Assembly: GCA_019414445.1 (NCBI GenBank)
Contig: DXMA01000010.1
Coordinates: 36,959 to 100,958 of the forward strand
Reading direction: 5' to 3'
DNA from: Collinsella sp.
GTDB lineage: Bacteria > Actinomycetota > Coriobacteriia > Coriobacteriales > Coriobacteriaceae
DNA: 64,000 nucleotides
Part shown: positions 8,754 to 17,603 of the stretch, piece by piece
Layout of the letters: each line of letters opens with the position of its first letter
How positions within the stretch are numbered: position 1 is the first letter of the stretch
Translations under genes and position numbers: made by a program
The notes under the pieces: model-generated
Databases searched by the model: none
What the model was told of the DNA's origin: nothing
What the model saw: the letters and a program-made list of their open reading frames with translations, nothing else

Positions 8754-9818
8754 TTACGATTTGAGGTCATGCATGATCTGCTCGGCAATTGCCTTACCAA
8801 GCAGGGGTGGGACAGCGTTGCCGACTTGCTTCATCTGTGACGACTTGGCCCCATAGAAATGATACGTGTCCGGAAAGGATTGGATGCGAGCAGCCTCCCG
8901 AGTGGTTATCGCTCGGTTCAGGAACGGGTGCGTGAACTCGCCCGATGACGGCGTGTCGTACCGCGTAGTGATCGTCCTCGCGATGCCATCCTTCTTCATC
9001 CGGCACCAAGTGCCGCTGTAGATGGACTTGGTGAGGTGCTCGGTGGGGAGCATCTCCTTGCCGTGCTCGGGCGGAATCATCCTCAGTCGCTCCAGGGTGA
9101 TCTTAGAGTGCGCGGTCGCGATGTGGTTGTAGAGCTCGGTCGACCCATCGCGCATCATGCGTTGGTATGCCGATTGTGGCTTGTTGCGGTATTTTGAGAC
9201 TTCCTCGCCTTCTCCGGATTCCAAATAGGCGAGGTCGCTAATGGCGTCCCATATGGTCGCGGATCGGCCGTAGGGGGCCGGGAGGGCGACGGTCTCGTCG
9301 GCGTCAAGTTTACCGATGATGCAAGTACGGTGCCTATCCTGCGGCACGCCGTAATCAGCAGCACAAAGGACGCCGCAGTTGACGGCATAGCCCAGGGCGC
9401 TGAACAGCTCCACTATCTCGTTCTTGAAGTAGCCGTTCTCGGTCGTCAGGAGGGTGGGGACGTTCTCGATGACGAAGTACTTCGGCTTCACGAACTTGAC
9501 CACGTCGTAGTACTTGAGGAAGAGGAAATTCCTCGGGTCGTTGATGCTCTTCCTCTGGCCCTTCTGGGAGAATCCTTGGCAGGGAGGGCCGCCGATGACG
9601 ATGGTCGTCTTGCCCGCGTACTCGGAAAAGGTCTTCTCAATATCGAGGTCACGAATATCGGCGACCACCATTTTGGTATCCGGCCGATTGCGTGTGTATG
9701 CCTCGGCAATAGACGGATCGAACTCATTTGCAATCTTCACGTCGAAACCGGCCATTTCGAACCCAAGAGAAAGGCCGCCCACGCCGGCAAACAAATCAAT
9801 TACTGTCGGTTTCGTCAT
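8754..9818 (-). CDS. DNA (cytosine-5-)-methyltransferase
   Basis: This 354-residue C5-cytosine methyltransferase uses AdoMet to methylate a DNA target and protect it from the linked nuclease. Motif I is DLFAGVGGLSLGF (residues 8-20), the catalytic Cys80 lies in GGPPCQGFSQ, followed by motif VI ENVP, motif VIII QDRHR and motif X GNAVPP near the C terminus. All key motifs are intact, so activity is expected. The target recognition region between motifs VIII and IX is average in length. Its ATG overlaps the stop of the upstream methylase by four bases (9815-9818). The McrB-like gene starts 13 bases after it. In BsuMI- and LlaJI-like systems such methylases serve a McrBC-like nuclease pair. Confidence 0.93.
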   Translation of the reverse strand: MTKPTVIDLFAGVGGLSLGFEMAGFDVKIANEFDPSIAEAYTRNRPDTKMVVADIRDLDIEKTFSEYAGKTTIVIGGPPCQGFSQKGQRKSINDPRNFLFLKYYDVVKFVKPKYFVIENVPTLLTTENGYFKNEIVELFSALGYAVNCGVLCAADYGVPQDRHRTCIIGKLDADETVALPAPYGRSATIWDAISDLAYLESGEGEEVSKYRNKPQSAYQRMMRDGSTELYNHIATAHSKITLERLRMIPPEHGKEMLPTEHLTKSIYSGTWCRMKKDGIARTITTRYDTPSSGEFTHPFLNRAITTREAARIQSFPDTYHFYGAKSSQMKQVGNAVPPLLGKAIAEQIMHDLKS

Positions 9819-10744
9819 AGCTCGTCCTGGATCCTCTTGGTTGCGATGTCGTAATAGGACTTCTCTAGTTCAATGCCGGTAAAACGTCTTCCGTCGCGAA
9901 CCGCGGAAACCCCGGAGCTTCCGCTGCCCATGAAGGGGTCGAGCACGAGGTCGCCCGGATTGGAAAGCTTCTCAACGAAGAAGTCCATGAGCGCGACGGG
10001 CTTCTGGGTCGGGTGCTTGCCGTACTCGCGCTCTCGCTTCGGGGTGACCGGGGACTCGAAGAAGTCGTGAACGGCCTTGCCGTCGTTGTTGAACGTGCCG
10101 ACTCGCGCTCCATACGTGAAGTAGATCCACGATTCGGTGGAATTCACGAAGTGAAGATTCATGTTCCTCGGCATGGGGTTCTGCTTATGCCATGTCCCGG
10201 TTGTCTTGTAATAGAACCCGTGCTTTACGGCCTGCGTGATAATCGACTCGACCTTGATGACCGCCATGAATACGATCATGGAACCACCCGGCTTCATGAC
10301 ACGGGCGGCTTCCTCAAAGAACGAGTCCATGGACTCGTTCCATTCCTCGTACTCGAGGTTGTCCCAGCCCGCCGCCCCGAAGTAGTTATCTCGGAGCGCC
10401 TTGAGGTTCGTTGCGCGCTCCTTCATGAACAGGCCGAGGTTATAGGGAGGGTCGGTAAGAATAAGGTCAACTGAATCGCTAGCGAGGCCATGAAGGGCTT
10501 CCAGACAGTCGCCGTTGATCAAGGTTGGCTCAAAGTGTTCGCTCTGATTATCGGGTTTTTCACAATCCGTCTCGGAGCAACGTCCCTCCGTCCACGCGTC
10601 AACGGCGCTGTATTTGAATCTCCACTGGTGGCCGACCTTCTGGGCGGGAAACTCCTTGGTTTTAATCCAGCTGCGAATCGTTTCCGGGGTCACTCCAACA
10701 TGGGAGGCTATATCCTTCATAGTCACCCAAGACTCTTCCATCAT
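9815..10744 (-). CDS. DNA methyltransferase (DPPY class) with N-terminal HTH
   Basis: This 309-residue methyltransferase belongs to the beta arrangement: the catalytic motif TDPPYNLGLF (DPPY at 98-101) precedes the AdoMet motif LDPFMGSGSSGVSA near the C terminus. DPPY favours N6-adenine as substrate, although N4-cytosine cannot be excluded. Residues 7-52 form an excisionase/MerR-like helix-turn-helix (MKDIASHVGVTPETIRSWIK, then a wing ending QWRFKYSAVDAW). The fused HTH may help target recognition or repress its own promoter, as controller proteins do in restriction systems. It is the first gene of the five-gene minus-strand operon. A good promoter and a pair of direct repeats lie just upstream. 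An alternative ATG one codon downstream is equally possible. Confidence 0.9.
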   Translation of the reverse strand: MMEESWVTMKDIASHVGVTPETIRSWIKTKEFPAQKVGHQWRFKYSAVDAWTEGRCSETDCEKPDNQSEHFEPTLINGDCLEALHGLASDSVDLILTDPPYNLGLFMKERATNLKALRDNYFGAAGWDNLEYEEWNESMDSFFEEAARVMKPGGSMIVFMAVIKVESIITQAVKHGFYYKTTGTWHKQNPMPRNMNLHFVNSTESWIYFTYGARVGTFNNDGKAVHDFFESPVTPKREREYGKHPTQKPVALMDFFVEKLSNPGDLVLDPFMGSGSSGVSAVRDGRRFTGIELEKSYYDIATKRIQDEL

Positions 10745-10760
10745 TGCCCCCGAACAAGAA

Positions 10761-10793
10761 ATAACGCGAATTAGCAGAAAATAGCGCGATTAT
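10761..10793. promoter_or_regulatory. Candidate operator: two direct repeats 20 bp apart
   Basis: ATAACGCGAATTA at 10761-10773 and ATAGCGCGATTAT at 10781-10793 share ATA(A/G)CGCGA(A/T)TA and are offset by exactly 20 bp, two helical turns. The second copy overlaps the -10 box of the restriction operon promoter; the first lies between it and the start codon. The HTH of the first operon product is an obvious candidate ligand. This is inference from position and spacing only. Confidence 0.45.
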
Positions 10794-10817
10794 AAAGCCG
10801 GGTTGCGCCAATGTATA
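10789..10817 (-). promoter_or_regulatory. Promoter of the restriction-modification operon
   Basis: On the minus strand a -35 box TATACA (10812-10817), a 17-bp spacer and a perfect -10 box TATAAT (10789-10794) precede the HTH-methylase start at 10744 by about 45 bases. The surrounding 10818-11079 shows no supportable gene. Confidence 0.65.
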
Positions 10818-11079
10818 GGCTTGACCTACGATGGAAATCTGCATGCGAGCTCGGACAGGCAAAGTTAACGCAAACAACATCTTTTGCCGCCCAGCGCCGG
10901 CAAACACTGCTGCGCGACGCCCACGCGCGCATGATGTTCACGGGGCGCCGCCGTCACGTACTCCGCCGCACACGTCAGTGGTTGCCATCCTTGGCGGCGG
11001 GCATCCCGCCGTGTGTTTGTTAACGTCGTGATTACGGGTTTGGTCACATCCGTTTTTCGGAATTGAGCATGAGCGCTAG

Positions 11080-11349
11080 CTGCTCAGGAAGTTCGGCGGG
11101 TACGGCCTTCTCGTGCTCGACGAGTGGCTGCTGAACAAGCCCGACGACCTGTTCAGGGCGATGCTGCTCGAGCTCATGGAGCTGCGCTGCGGTTCGTCCT
11201 CGACCGTCTTCTGCGCGCAGTACAGGTCGAAGGGCTGGCACGCCAGGTTGGGCGGCGGGATTTACGCCGGGGCGATCATGGACAGGATCGTGCACGGCAC
11301 TGTCTGGCTAGAGATGGGAGACGTCAACATGCGCGACATATACGGCTGA
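11080..11349 (+). pseudogene. IstB-like ATPase C-terminal remnant (IS21 family)
   Basis: The frame reads LLRKFGGYGLLVLDEWLLNK, then a helix LFRAMLLELMELR, then STVFCAQYRSKGWHARLGGG, IMDRIVHG and SMR-like NMRDIYG. This is the C-terminal half of IstB, the AAA+ helper of IS21 transposases: Walker B LLVLDEW, a sensor region and the DRlvH arginine finger area. A stop codon at 11077 closes the frame and the Walker A part is absent, so only about 90 residues remain. No IstA transposase is present. The remnant lies between two defence modules and marks past insertion or recombination there. Confidence 0.8.
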
Positions 11350-11635
11350 CGGTGCTGAACGGACACCGGCGGTACCGATTCACGATACCGCCGGTACTGT
11401 CCCGCAATATTCGCGGTACGGAAACGCATAAATACTCACAATACTGGTACCGTCATGATTTATCCAGCGGCGATTATGGCGCGTATAGACGATGCTGGGC
11501 GCCCATGTCTGATTCAAGATTCAAATTTGCTACGAGCGCGCTCTAATAGTCAATACGTCGTATACGGGTTGTGTTACTCTTTTTGTGAACGGCGGAGCCC
11601 TTTATGGATGGCTTCGCCGTTCACCGTTAAATAGT
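11350..11635. repeat. IS21-like end region with repeated CGGTAC and two hairpins
   Basis: Directly after the istB remnant there is a perfect 9-bp inverted repeat CCGGCGGTA / TACCGCCGG (11366-11374 and 11386-11394). Further CGGTA-type copies follow within about 60 bases (gccggtact, gcggtacgg, tggtaccg). IS21 elements carry multiple transposase-binding repeats at their ends, so this may be a residual right end. A second hairpin has a 15-bp stem with one G-T pair (11585-11599 and 11610-11624) but no T-run on either strand, so it is not a normal terminator. No gene is seen in 11350-11700. Confidence 0.45.
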
Positions 11636-11700
11636 GGCACTTTCAATCTCCTGGTTATATTGACTGAATAAAATGTTGATTGTTCAGATTGGAGGCGGCT

Positions 11701-12885
11701 ATGGTTCAACCGAAAACCCAAGGAAATCACCGAGCATATCCAAAGGAGCTGGCGATATATGTCGAGCGTATCCTATTGGAGGAAACCGATGCTGGGCTTG
11801 GCAAAGGGTTGAGCGTTTCGGACATAATGGCGGAGCTTAAAGCTCGTTATGGATATGAAGTTAAGCGTGACACAGTGCAGGGCGTATTGAACGCACTTGT
11901 TGATTCTGGATCAAAAAAGCCTTCGCTCTGCAATAATGCGGGCGTCAGTCCGTTAACCGAGATGAATAGAATCGACCTCGACAACAGTTGCCTGAATCCG
12001 TTCTACACAGTGATTGCAAGTCGGTTGGCATGTAAGGGCGAGCGACTGACGAATGGTGAGGGGGATCCTGCTCCTAAAAATGCGAAGCACCTGTACAGCA
12101 TAGAGCGTCAAATTGATGGTGCGCAAATTGAGCATTTGTGCCGTCTCATCGAAGCTTCTACGGGTGTAGGTGGAGCCGACGCGCTCGAGCATGCAGTTCT
12201 TCGCCTGCTGTGCGGCGAAGAAAGGCAGCAGATTGAAGATCGTTTGGCTCAAGAAAACGCCCTGCTCAAAAGCGGCAGAATTGCAAATATGGAAGCAACG
12301 CTTGCAAATTTGAAGTTATTGGAAAAGGCCATTAGCCAAAGGCAGAGAGTCCGCTTTCGAACTTCTGATAAGGGGCGACTGCATAGCCATACGCCATATC
12401 ATCTATGCATGCACGATGGCTACTACTACCTGTTTGTGGGTCACAAGGGTGCTGCGAGGTCTTTTGACGCAATTCGAGTTGATAGCCTGCGGGATATAAC
12501 CATTGCTGGACCAGTGGATGATGCAAAAGGTCGTTTTGAAGCGATGGCCGAAGAGGCGAAAAGGTTCTCTCGTGCTGGCGTGAACAGGATGTTTAGTGAC
12601 GATATAGTTACGGTTCGCGTAAGGTGCCATAGCCAGGCAAAGGAGAAGTATCTTTTAGCCGAATTTGCCGGGAACGATGGGTTTCGGTGCGAGACGCAGG
12701 ACGGGCACCCAAATCCAGAGTATTCGTTTATGGCATCGTATGACGGCATGAAAACATGGGCGATGAAGTGGCTCGATGTGTTTGAGATACTTCAACCAAA
12801 GAAATTGCGCGATGACGTCGTGGACATCATTGGACATAAATGTATCTATGTGAGTGCGAGGACTGATTCAAATGACCCCTGCTGA
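11701..12885 (+). CDS. WYL-domain transcriptional regulator
   Basis: This 394-residue protein has an N-terminal winged-helix region (about residues 10-75, with LSVSDIMAELKARYG) and a WYL domain around residues 205-265, where TPYHLCMHDGYYYLFVG and ARSFDAIRVDSL match the ligand-sensing core (YYL in place of WYL). A C-terminal segment follows with the shape of a WCX extension. WYL regulators such as BrxR and CapW control phage-defence operons, often repressing them until infection or DNA damage. ATG 11701 is preferred because GGAGG lies 6 bases upstream; a TTG 21 bases earlier lacks a site. Its end overlaps the helicase start by 14 bases, so the two are coupled. The pairing suggests that it regulates the helicase gene. 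Confidence 0.85.
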   Translation: MVQPKTQGNHRAYPKELAIYVERILLEETDAGLGKGLSVSDIMAELKARYGYEVKRDTVQGVLNALVDSGSKKPSLCNNAGVSPLTEMNRIDLDNSCLNPFYTVIASRLACKGERLTNGEGDPAPKNAKHLYSIERQIDGAQIEHLCRLIEASTGVGGADALEHAVLRLLCGEERQQIEDRLAQENALLKSGRIANMEATLANLKLLEKAISQRQRVRFRTSDKGRLHSHTPYHLCMHDGYYYLFVGHKGAARSFDAIRVDSLRDITIAGPVDDAKGRFEAMAEEAKRFSRAGVNRMFSDDIVTVRVRCHSQAKEKYLLAEFAGNDGFRCETQDGHPNPEYSFMASYDGMKTWAMKWLDVFEILQPKKLRDDVVDIIGHKCIYVSARTDSNDPC

Positions 12886-15800
12886 GAAAAAGCAAGCAAT
12901 TGGCGATGCGTTGGATTACTGGTATTTGCTCGATTTTTTGAGCCAAGGCGACCAACCCGAAGATAAGAAAAATCCGCCTAGGCCCAGAAAAGGAATGCTT
13001 GATGACTGCTTTGTTCCAGAAGAGCGGGACGACCAGTACTTAAGGACGCCTTTTGAAGAAGCGAGAGAACGTGCGGATAGTGTCACAAACGGCGAAAACT
13101 GGCCGATCTCAACGATTTATTGTCACCTGGGCTCCGTTCCGCGCGAAGCGGTCATGACTTATATTGCAGAAAAACCGGGGAATGAAATCGAAAAAGAGGA
13201 TGAGTGCATGACGGTCGCACTATTAGGTGTGAGTCCTGATGGTCAATTTGTCAGCCTTGAGTTGTCCTCTTTATTTTGGTGGTTGAAGAGGAACGTCGGG
13301 AATAGCCTAAATGCCATCGTTAGCTTTGAGAAAGAGCAGGATGAAATCCGCAATAAAATCAACGAAAAACTCAATGGAACAAAGCTGACATATGGTGTCA
13401 TTAGGGACCTTGTCGATAGTTGCGTCCGACCAATGATTGAGGGGATTGCCAGCTGCCTTCCCGACGGTGACGGGGCTGAACGTATCAGCGAGTGGTGTTC
13501 AAGGCTGCTTGTTGAATATAGAGCAATGAAGCCAAAGGACAATGGGGGCGATGCGTACCCAGTGTTCGACCAATCGCTCTGTCACTCATTTTTCGCAAAA
13601 GATATTTCCCGGATAAATGAGCAGTGCAAGTCAGGGTCATTCGACGATTTGGATAAGGGGCCGCTGCCTCTAGTCGCCGCTTACCTTGAAGGCGGCTTGA
13701 GGGAGGAGTCTGCCTGTGGAGAGATTGATCTTCTGGGCGGCGAAGACGATGATGATCTGACTGCCCGTGCAGATTTTTTTTCTGAAGTGTTGGGAGCCGG
13801 CGCTACACCTATCGGTCGCTGGCCGAGTAAATACTCCTTGAGTTTGATGCAACAAGTGGCGGTAAATCTTGCGGTTGGTCGTGGCGGTTCGACACGCAAA
13901 TACCCCGCAAACGACGTTATGTCGGTTAACGGTCCCCCGGGCACGGGAAAAACAACCCTGCTCAAGGACATCGTTGCGGCTAACGTTGTCGAAAAAGCCC
14001 GTCTGCTGTGCGAATATGACAAGCCCGATGACGCCTTCGAAGAGGTGGAACTTAGCAAAGATTATCTCAAGTATGCTGAGAATCCATATCGCTTCAAAAA
14101 GGGCAGGACCGGAGATGCGATAAATAGTCTCAGCATTTTGGTCTGCTCGACAAACAATGCAGCAGTTGAAAATATCGCCAAAGAGCTTCCTGATGGAAAG
14201 GCGTTCTGGGAGGGTATAGACGAATCTGAGAAAAAGGAGTTTCTAGAGTCAGATTTGTCCAACATTGTTTGGGGAAAGAAAAACGAGCAGAAACCGGTGG
14301 ATGATCTCTATTTCTCTTCGGCGCTCGTTGACAATAATGGCAATCTTCGCGACCCTGCGCATCCTGGGCTTATGATTGCGGCATGTCTGGGAAACCGTAG
14401 GAATATTAATAATTTCAGAGATTGCGAGCTTTCTTCGCTGCAGTTTAGCGGCGGGCTGGGAAAGGGCAAGCGGTTTTCTAAGGCGAAGAAACTGTTTCTT
14501 GTTCAATACAAAAAGGTATCCGATCGATTCGATCGAATGGAGGAACAAGCCGCTAAGAAACGCGAGCTTCTGAACCTTAAATCGCGTTTGCCTCAATTGG
14601 ATCGTGAGTGTCAAAAGGACGAGCGAAAGATAGTTGAAGAGCTGACAATCGAAACGGTATGCCTGCCTCATCCTTTTGAAGGCGGTGCTGCAGGCGATGT
14701 CCGGAAATATCTTGATGACATTGCGAAGTATACCGCCGATTATGAGGAGAGAAAGAGAGCGCTCGAAAAAGAGCTGCGCGATGCGGAAGAAAAGGCCAGT
14801 GGACGGATCTGGAGCATTTTGTATAAGGGTCGCGTGTCCGATTGCCGTGAAGAGCTCGATTCCTTTATGCAGCAAACCAAGTCGGAGCAGAAACTTGTTG
14901 AGCTGCGTACGGGATTTGAGGACAAATACGAAGAATTAGAGAATGAAAAGAAGAAACTAGTCTCTTTGCAGGTGAAGATTAAGGGGTTAGAGGACGTAGT
15001 CAAGGGCACTAAATCTGTCGAGACGATTGACGAGCGTTTTGTTGAGTCTATCTCAAAGGGGGATAACGAAAGCCGAAAGAGCGCTCATCTTTATAATCCA
15101 TCCGATGACGATGAACTAAAAAAGGAGCGTAACCTGCTATTTCTGTACGCGCTGCAGGTGACACGCGAGTTCATTCTCGAATCAAAATGCATGCGGAACA
15201 ACATTACGTTTCTACGAACATACTGGGGAGCTAAAGACAAAGGCGCCGATTCTGGCAAAAAGGAGTTGATAGAGTTCACGCAAGCCGACAGACGGAAGAT
15301 GGCCCCTGCGCTTTTTCAGGCACTCGGTTTGCTTACCCCAGTGATTTCTTCCACATTTGCGTCGATTGGTCGCATGCTTGAGGATGTTCAGATTGGTGGG
15401 GCTGTACCCCTGTTCGGCCTGTTGATTATAGATGAGGCTGGACAGGCGGTGCCGTATGCCGCTTTGGGTGCCCTTGCCCGCAGTCGACGTGCAATGATTG
15501 TCGGCGACCCTTCTCAGATTGAGCCTGTGATTACTGGGGATGTTAAGGAGCTCCGCGCTACCCTTGGTAAAAAAGTATTGCTGCCGTTTAAGGGAGACAT
15601 GGCTTCGGTCCAACGACTTGCCGATGCCGTTAATCCCTATGGCCATCTGCGCAGCAATGGCGAGGGTGATCAATGGATTGGTTGCCCGCTTGTGGTTCAT
15701 CGTCGCTGCATATCGCCCATGTTCGATATCTCGAATGAAATTTCGTATCAGGGCTCCATGCTTAACGAGACGGCTAATCCAAAAAAGGATCTCGCTGGCA

Positions 15801-17473
15801 GCTTTTATCTAAAGTCCTCACAGTGGATCAATGTTGCAGGATTTGAACGCGGCAATCGCGACCACTATGTTGATGCTCAGGGCGACAGAGTGTACGAGAT
15901 TGTCAAGGAGGCTTTTAGGAAAACGGCGGCTGCGACTAAGAAAAAAGCCGGCGGGTCGGGTGAGCATGAAGAGTGTTCTATTCCGAGCCTCTATATCATT
16001 TCTCCGTTTAAAACTGTTGTCAGCGGGCTTAAGAATAGGCTGTTAGAAGAGACGCCTGAAGGAATAGCAGAGCGTGCTTGGAGTGCATTCGCAAAGTTTA
16101 ATATTGGTACGGTTCATACGTTTCAAGGCAAAGAAGCCCATCAGGTGATATTTGTCTTGGGGTGCGATACAAGTCGTAGTTGTGAAGGTACAATCAGGTT
16201 TGTAAATCCAAATATCGTGAATGTTGCGGCAAGCCGAGCTAAGTATCGCCTTTACGTAATTGCTGACTATGCAGCGTGGAAGATTAATGAGAACGTTGCA
16301 ACGATGAAGCGAATTCTCGACACGGCATGGGTTGAGCATTGGGAAAAGTACCAGACAACTGGAGCTATTGAGGAGCTCAATGCGGCGAAAGATATGTTGC
16401 CGCGAGGAGAATCTCTTCCACGGGAGGCAACTGACGCGGACGAGGAACATGTCAATGAAGATGATTGGTGTTCTGATGTAAGCACCGATTCCTATTTGGA
16501 CAATGTGAGCGAAGCGTTTAAAAGCTTTAATCTGGATGCAGAAGACTGTCGAATCATAGGCTTCTCTTCGCGCGAAGCTCTTCAAAGCGCATTTGCTGAT
16601 TGCGCGTGCGACCAAAATGGCAAAAATAGGGTGCTTGAGAATATCGAACAGGGGCTTCTTCTGTGCAAGATATTTGGCATTGGCAGTGTTGGTACCGATA
16701 GCGATTCAGATTGCGCATTTTGCCTGCTAATGTTCTGCCGCGCGGCAGAGAGATACTTGCGTTTGAAATTGTTGCCGGCCTTAAAGGCCATTGCTCCCGA
16801 TTATGTTGTTGCAAGAAAGCCGCTCAAGGAGCTTGAGAGCCTTAACCTCGGTCAATACAAAGGATTAATTGAAAAAAAGAGTGAGCTACTGGCATCCTCT
16901 GTTCGAGTTGAAAATACAGAGCTGACGCAGGCGTCAAAGGGGGACTGGTGGAGGACGCTCGGCGAAACGTTGGGTCAATTCACTAAATTTCGTAATAGCG
17001 CCTGTCATACCGATCGAGAAGAGATGGTTAGCGCGGGCGAGGTCTGGCTGGCGCTTCAATGTCTTTTCACTGCTTTTCAGCTTGATGAACATGGCCATAA
17101 GAGTGTGGAAATCATGCGAGAGGGCGTTGTTTACGAAGCGGCTTTTGCGGGGGCCGAACGTTTGCCGGTCTGTTACTCAATGGATCAGGCGGAAGCTAAA
17201 GGCTATGCCTCGATTTCGAAAATACTGAGCGTAGGTGGCTCAAGGATTAGGGCAGCAAAGGCCAATAACATTCTGATGAAACAAGGGTACCTGCGACTTT
17301 TCGATGAAGGCGAAGAGAGCGTGCAGAAATGCAAAGTTCCGTCCGCTAAGGGTTTGAGTCTGGGTGCAATCACTGTGCGCGGTGAAAAGGGGGACGGTGA
17401 AGTGTACTTCTATGCGCAGTATCCGAAAGTGAAGGCAAAGGATATATGCAACATAATTGAACGCGAGTCATGA
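12872..17473 (+). CDS. SF1 (UPF1/DNA2-like) helicase with C-terminal HEPN domain
   Basis: This large protein has 1533 residues. The superfamily 1 helicase core carries Walker A GPPGTGKT (354-361), motif II IIDEAGQA (Asp854), motif III GDPSQIEPV (878 on), a GTVHTFQGKEA segment (from 1079) and motif VI VAASRAKYRLYV (about 1118-1129). Between motifs I and II lies a long charged coiled-coil insertion (about 545-740). Past residue 1200 is an alpha-helical domain ending FTKFRNSACHTDRE, where Arg1374 and His1379 form the Rx4H motif of HEPN ribonucleases. A last segment (SISKILSVGGSRIRAAKANN) resembles a small winged helix. Helicases of this type unwind RNA or DNA in defence systems such as Mokosh, but no phospholipase-D nuclease is present here. 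ATG 12872 follows GAGGA; the gene is AT-rich relative to the core genome. Confidence 0.85.
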   Translation: MTPAEKKQAIGDALDYWYLLDFLSQGDQPEDKKNPPRPRKGMLDDCFVPEERDDQYLRTPFEEARERADSVTNGENWPISTIYCHLGSVPREAVMTYIAEKPGNEIEKEDECMTVALLGVSPDGQFVSLELSSLFWWLKRNVGNSLNAIVSFEKEQDEIRNKINEKLNGTKLTYGVIRDLVDSCVRPMIEGIASCLPDGDGAERISEWCSRLLVEYRAMKPKDNGGDAYPVFDQSLCHSFFAKDISRINEQCKSGSFDDLDKGPLPLVAAYLEGGLREESACGEIDLLGGEDDDDLTARADFFSEVLGAGATPIGRWPSKYSLSLMQQVAVNLAVGRGGSTRKYPANDVMSVNGPPGTGKTTLLKDIVAANVVEKARLLCEYDKPDDAFEEVELSKDYLKYAENPYRFKKGRTGDAINSLSILVCSTNNAAVENIAKELPDGKAFWEGIDESEKKEFLESDLSNIVWGKKNEQKPVDDLYFSSALVDNNGNLRDPAHPGLMIAACLGNRRNINNFRDCELSSLQFSGGLGKGKRFSKAKKLFLVQYKKVSDRFDRMEEQAAKKRELLNLKSRLPQLDRECQKDERKIVEELTIETVCLPHPFEGGAAGDVRKYLDDIAKYTADYEERKRALEKELRDAEEKASGRIWSILYKGRVSDCREELDSFMQQTKSEQKLVELRTGFEDKYEELENEKKKLVSLQVKIKGLEDVVKGTKSVETIDERFVESISKGDNESRKSAHLYNPSDDDELKKERNLLFLYALQVTREFILESKCMRNNITFLRTYWGAKDKGADSGKKELIEFTQADRRKMAPALFQALGLLTPVISSTFASIGRMLEDVQIGGAVPLFGLLIIDEAGQAVPYAALGALARSRRAMIVGDPSQIEPVITGDVKELRATLGKKVLLPFKGDMASVQRLADAVNPYGHLRSNGEGDQWIGCPLVVHRRCISPMFDISNEISYQGSMLNETANPKKDLAGSFYLKSSQWINVAGFERGNRDHYVDAQGDRVYEIVKEAFRKTAAATKKKAGGSGEHEECSIPSLYIISPFKTVVSGLKNRLLEETPEGIAERAWSAFAKFNIGTVHTFQGKEAHQVIFVLGCDTSRSCEGTIRFVNPNIVNVAASRAKYRLYVIADYAAWKINENVATMKRILDTAWVEHWEKYQTTGAIEELNAAKDMLPRGESLPREATDADEEHVNEDDWCSDVSTDSYLDNVSEAFKSFNLDAEDCRIIGFSSREALQSAFADCACDQNGKNRVLENIEQGLLLCKIFGIGSVGTDSDSDCAFCLLMFCRAAERYLRLKLLPALKAIAPDYVVARKPLKELESLNLGQYKGLIEKKSELLASSVRVENTELTQASKGDWWRTLGETLGQFTKFRNSACHTDREEMVSAGEVWLALQCLFTAFQLDEHGHKSVEIMREGVVYEAAFAGAERLPVCYSMDQAEAKGYASISKILSVGGSRIRAAKANNILMKQGYLRLFDEGEESVQKCKVPSAKGLSLGAITVRGEKGDGEVYFYAQYPKVKAKDICNIIERES

Positions 17474-17507
17474 GCCATCTCAAAGTCAAGTGAGTTTTAG
17501 GGTAAAG

Positions 17508-17555
17508 CCCGCAATCTAACGCTATATAGCGGTAGATTGCGGGTTGCTTTTTATC
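17508..17555 (+). terminator. Rho-independent terminator after the helicase gene
   Basis: A perfect 11-bp stem CCCGCAATCTA / TAGATTGCGGG (17508-17518 and 17533-17543) encloses a second palindrome CGCTATATAGCG and is followed by TTGCTTTTTATCTCTTTT. It closes the WYL-helicase operon. Confidence 0.85.
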
Positions 17556-17603
17556 TCTTTTCACTATTCTGCAGGTGTCAGTTGTTTGAAGGGAGATTCA
17601 AAG

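Noticed and set aside
10818..11079. Short open frames between the methylase promoter and the istB remnant
   Set aside because: No ribosome sites, no recognisable protein text, and composition like non-coding DNA.
11585..11624. 15-bp hairpin as a terminator
   Set aside because: No T-run follows on either strand; it is listed with the IS-end region instead.
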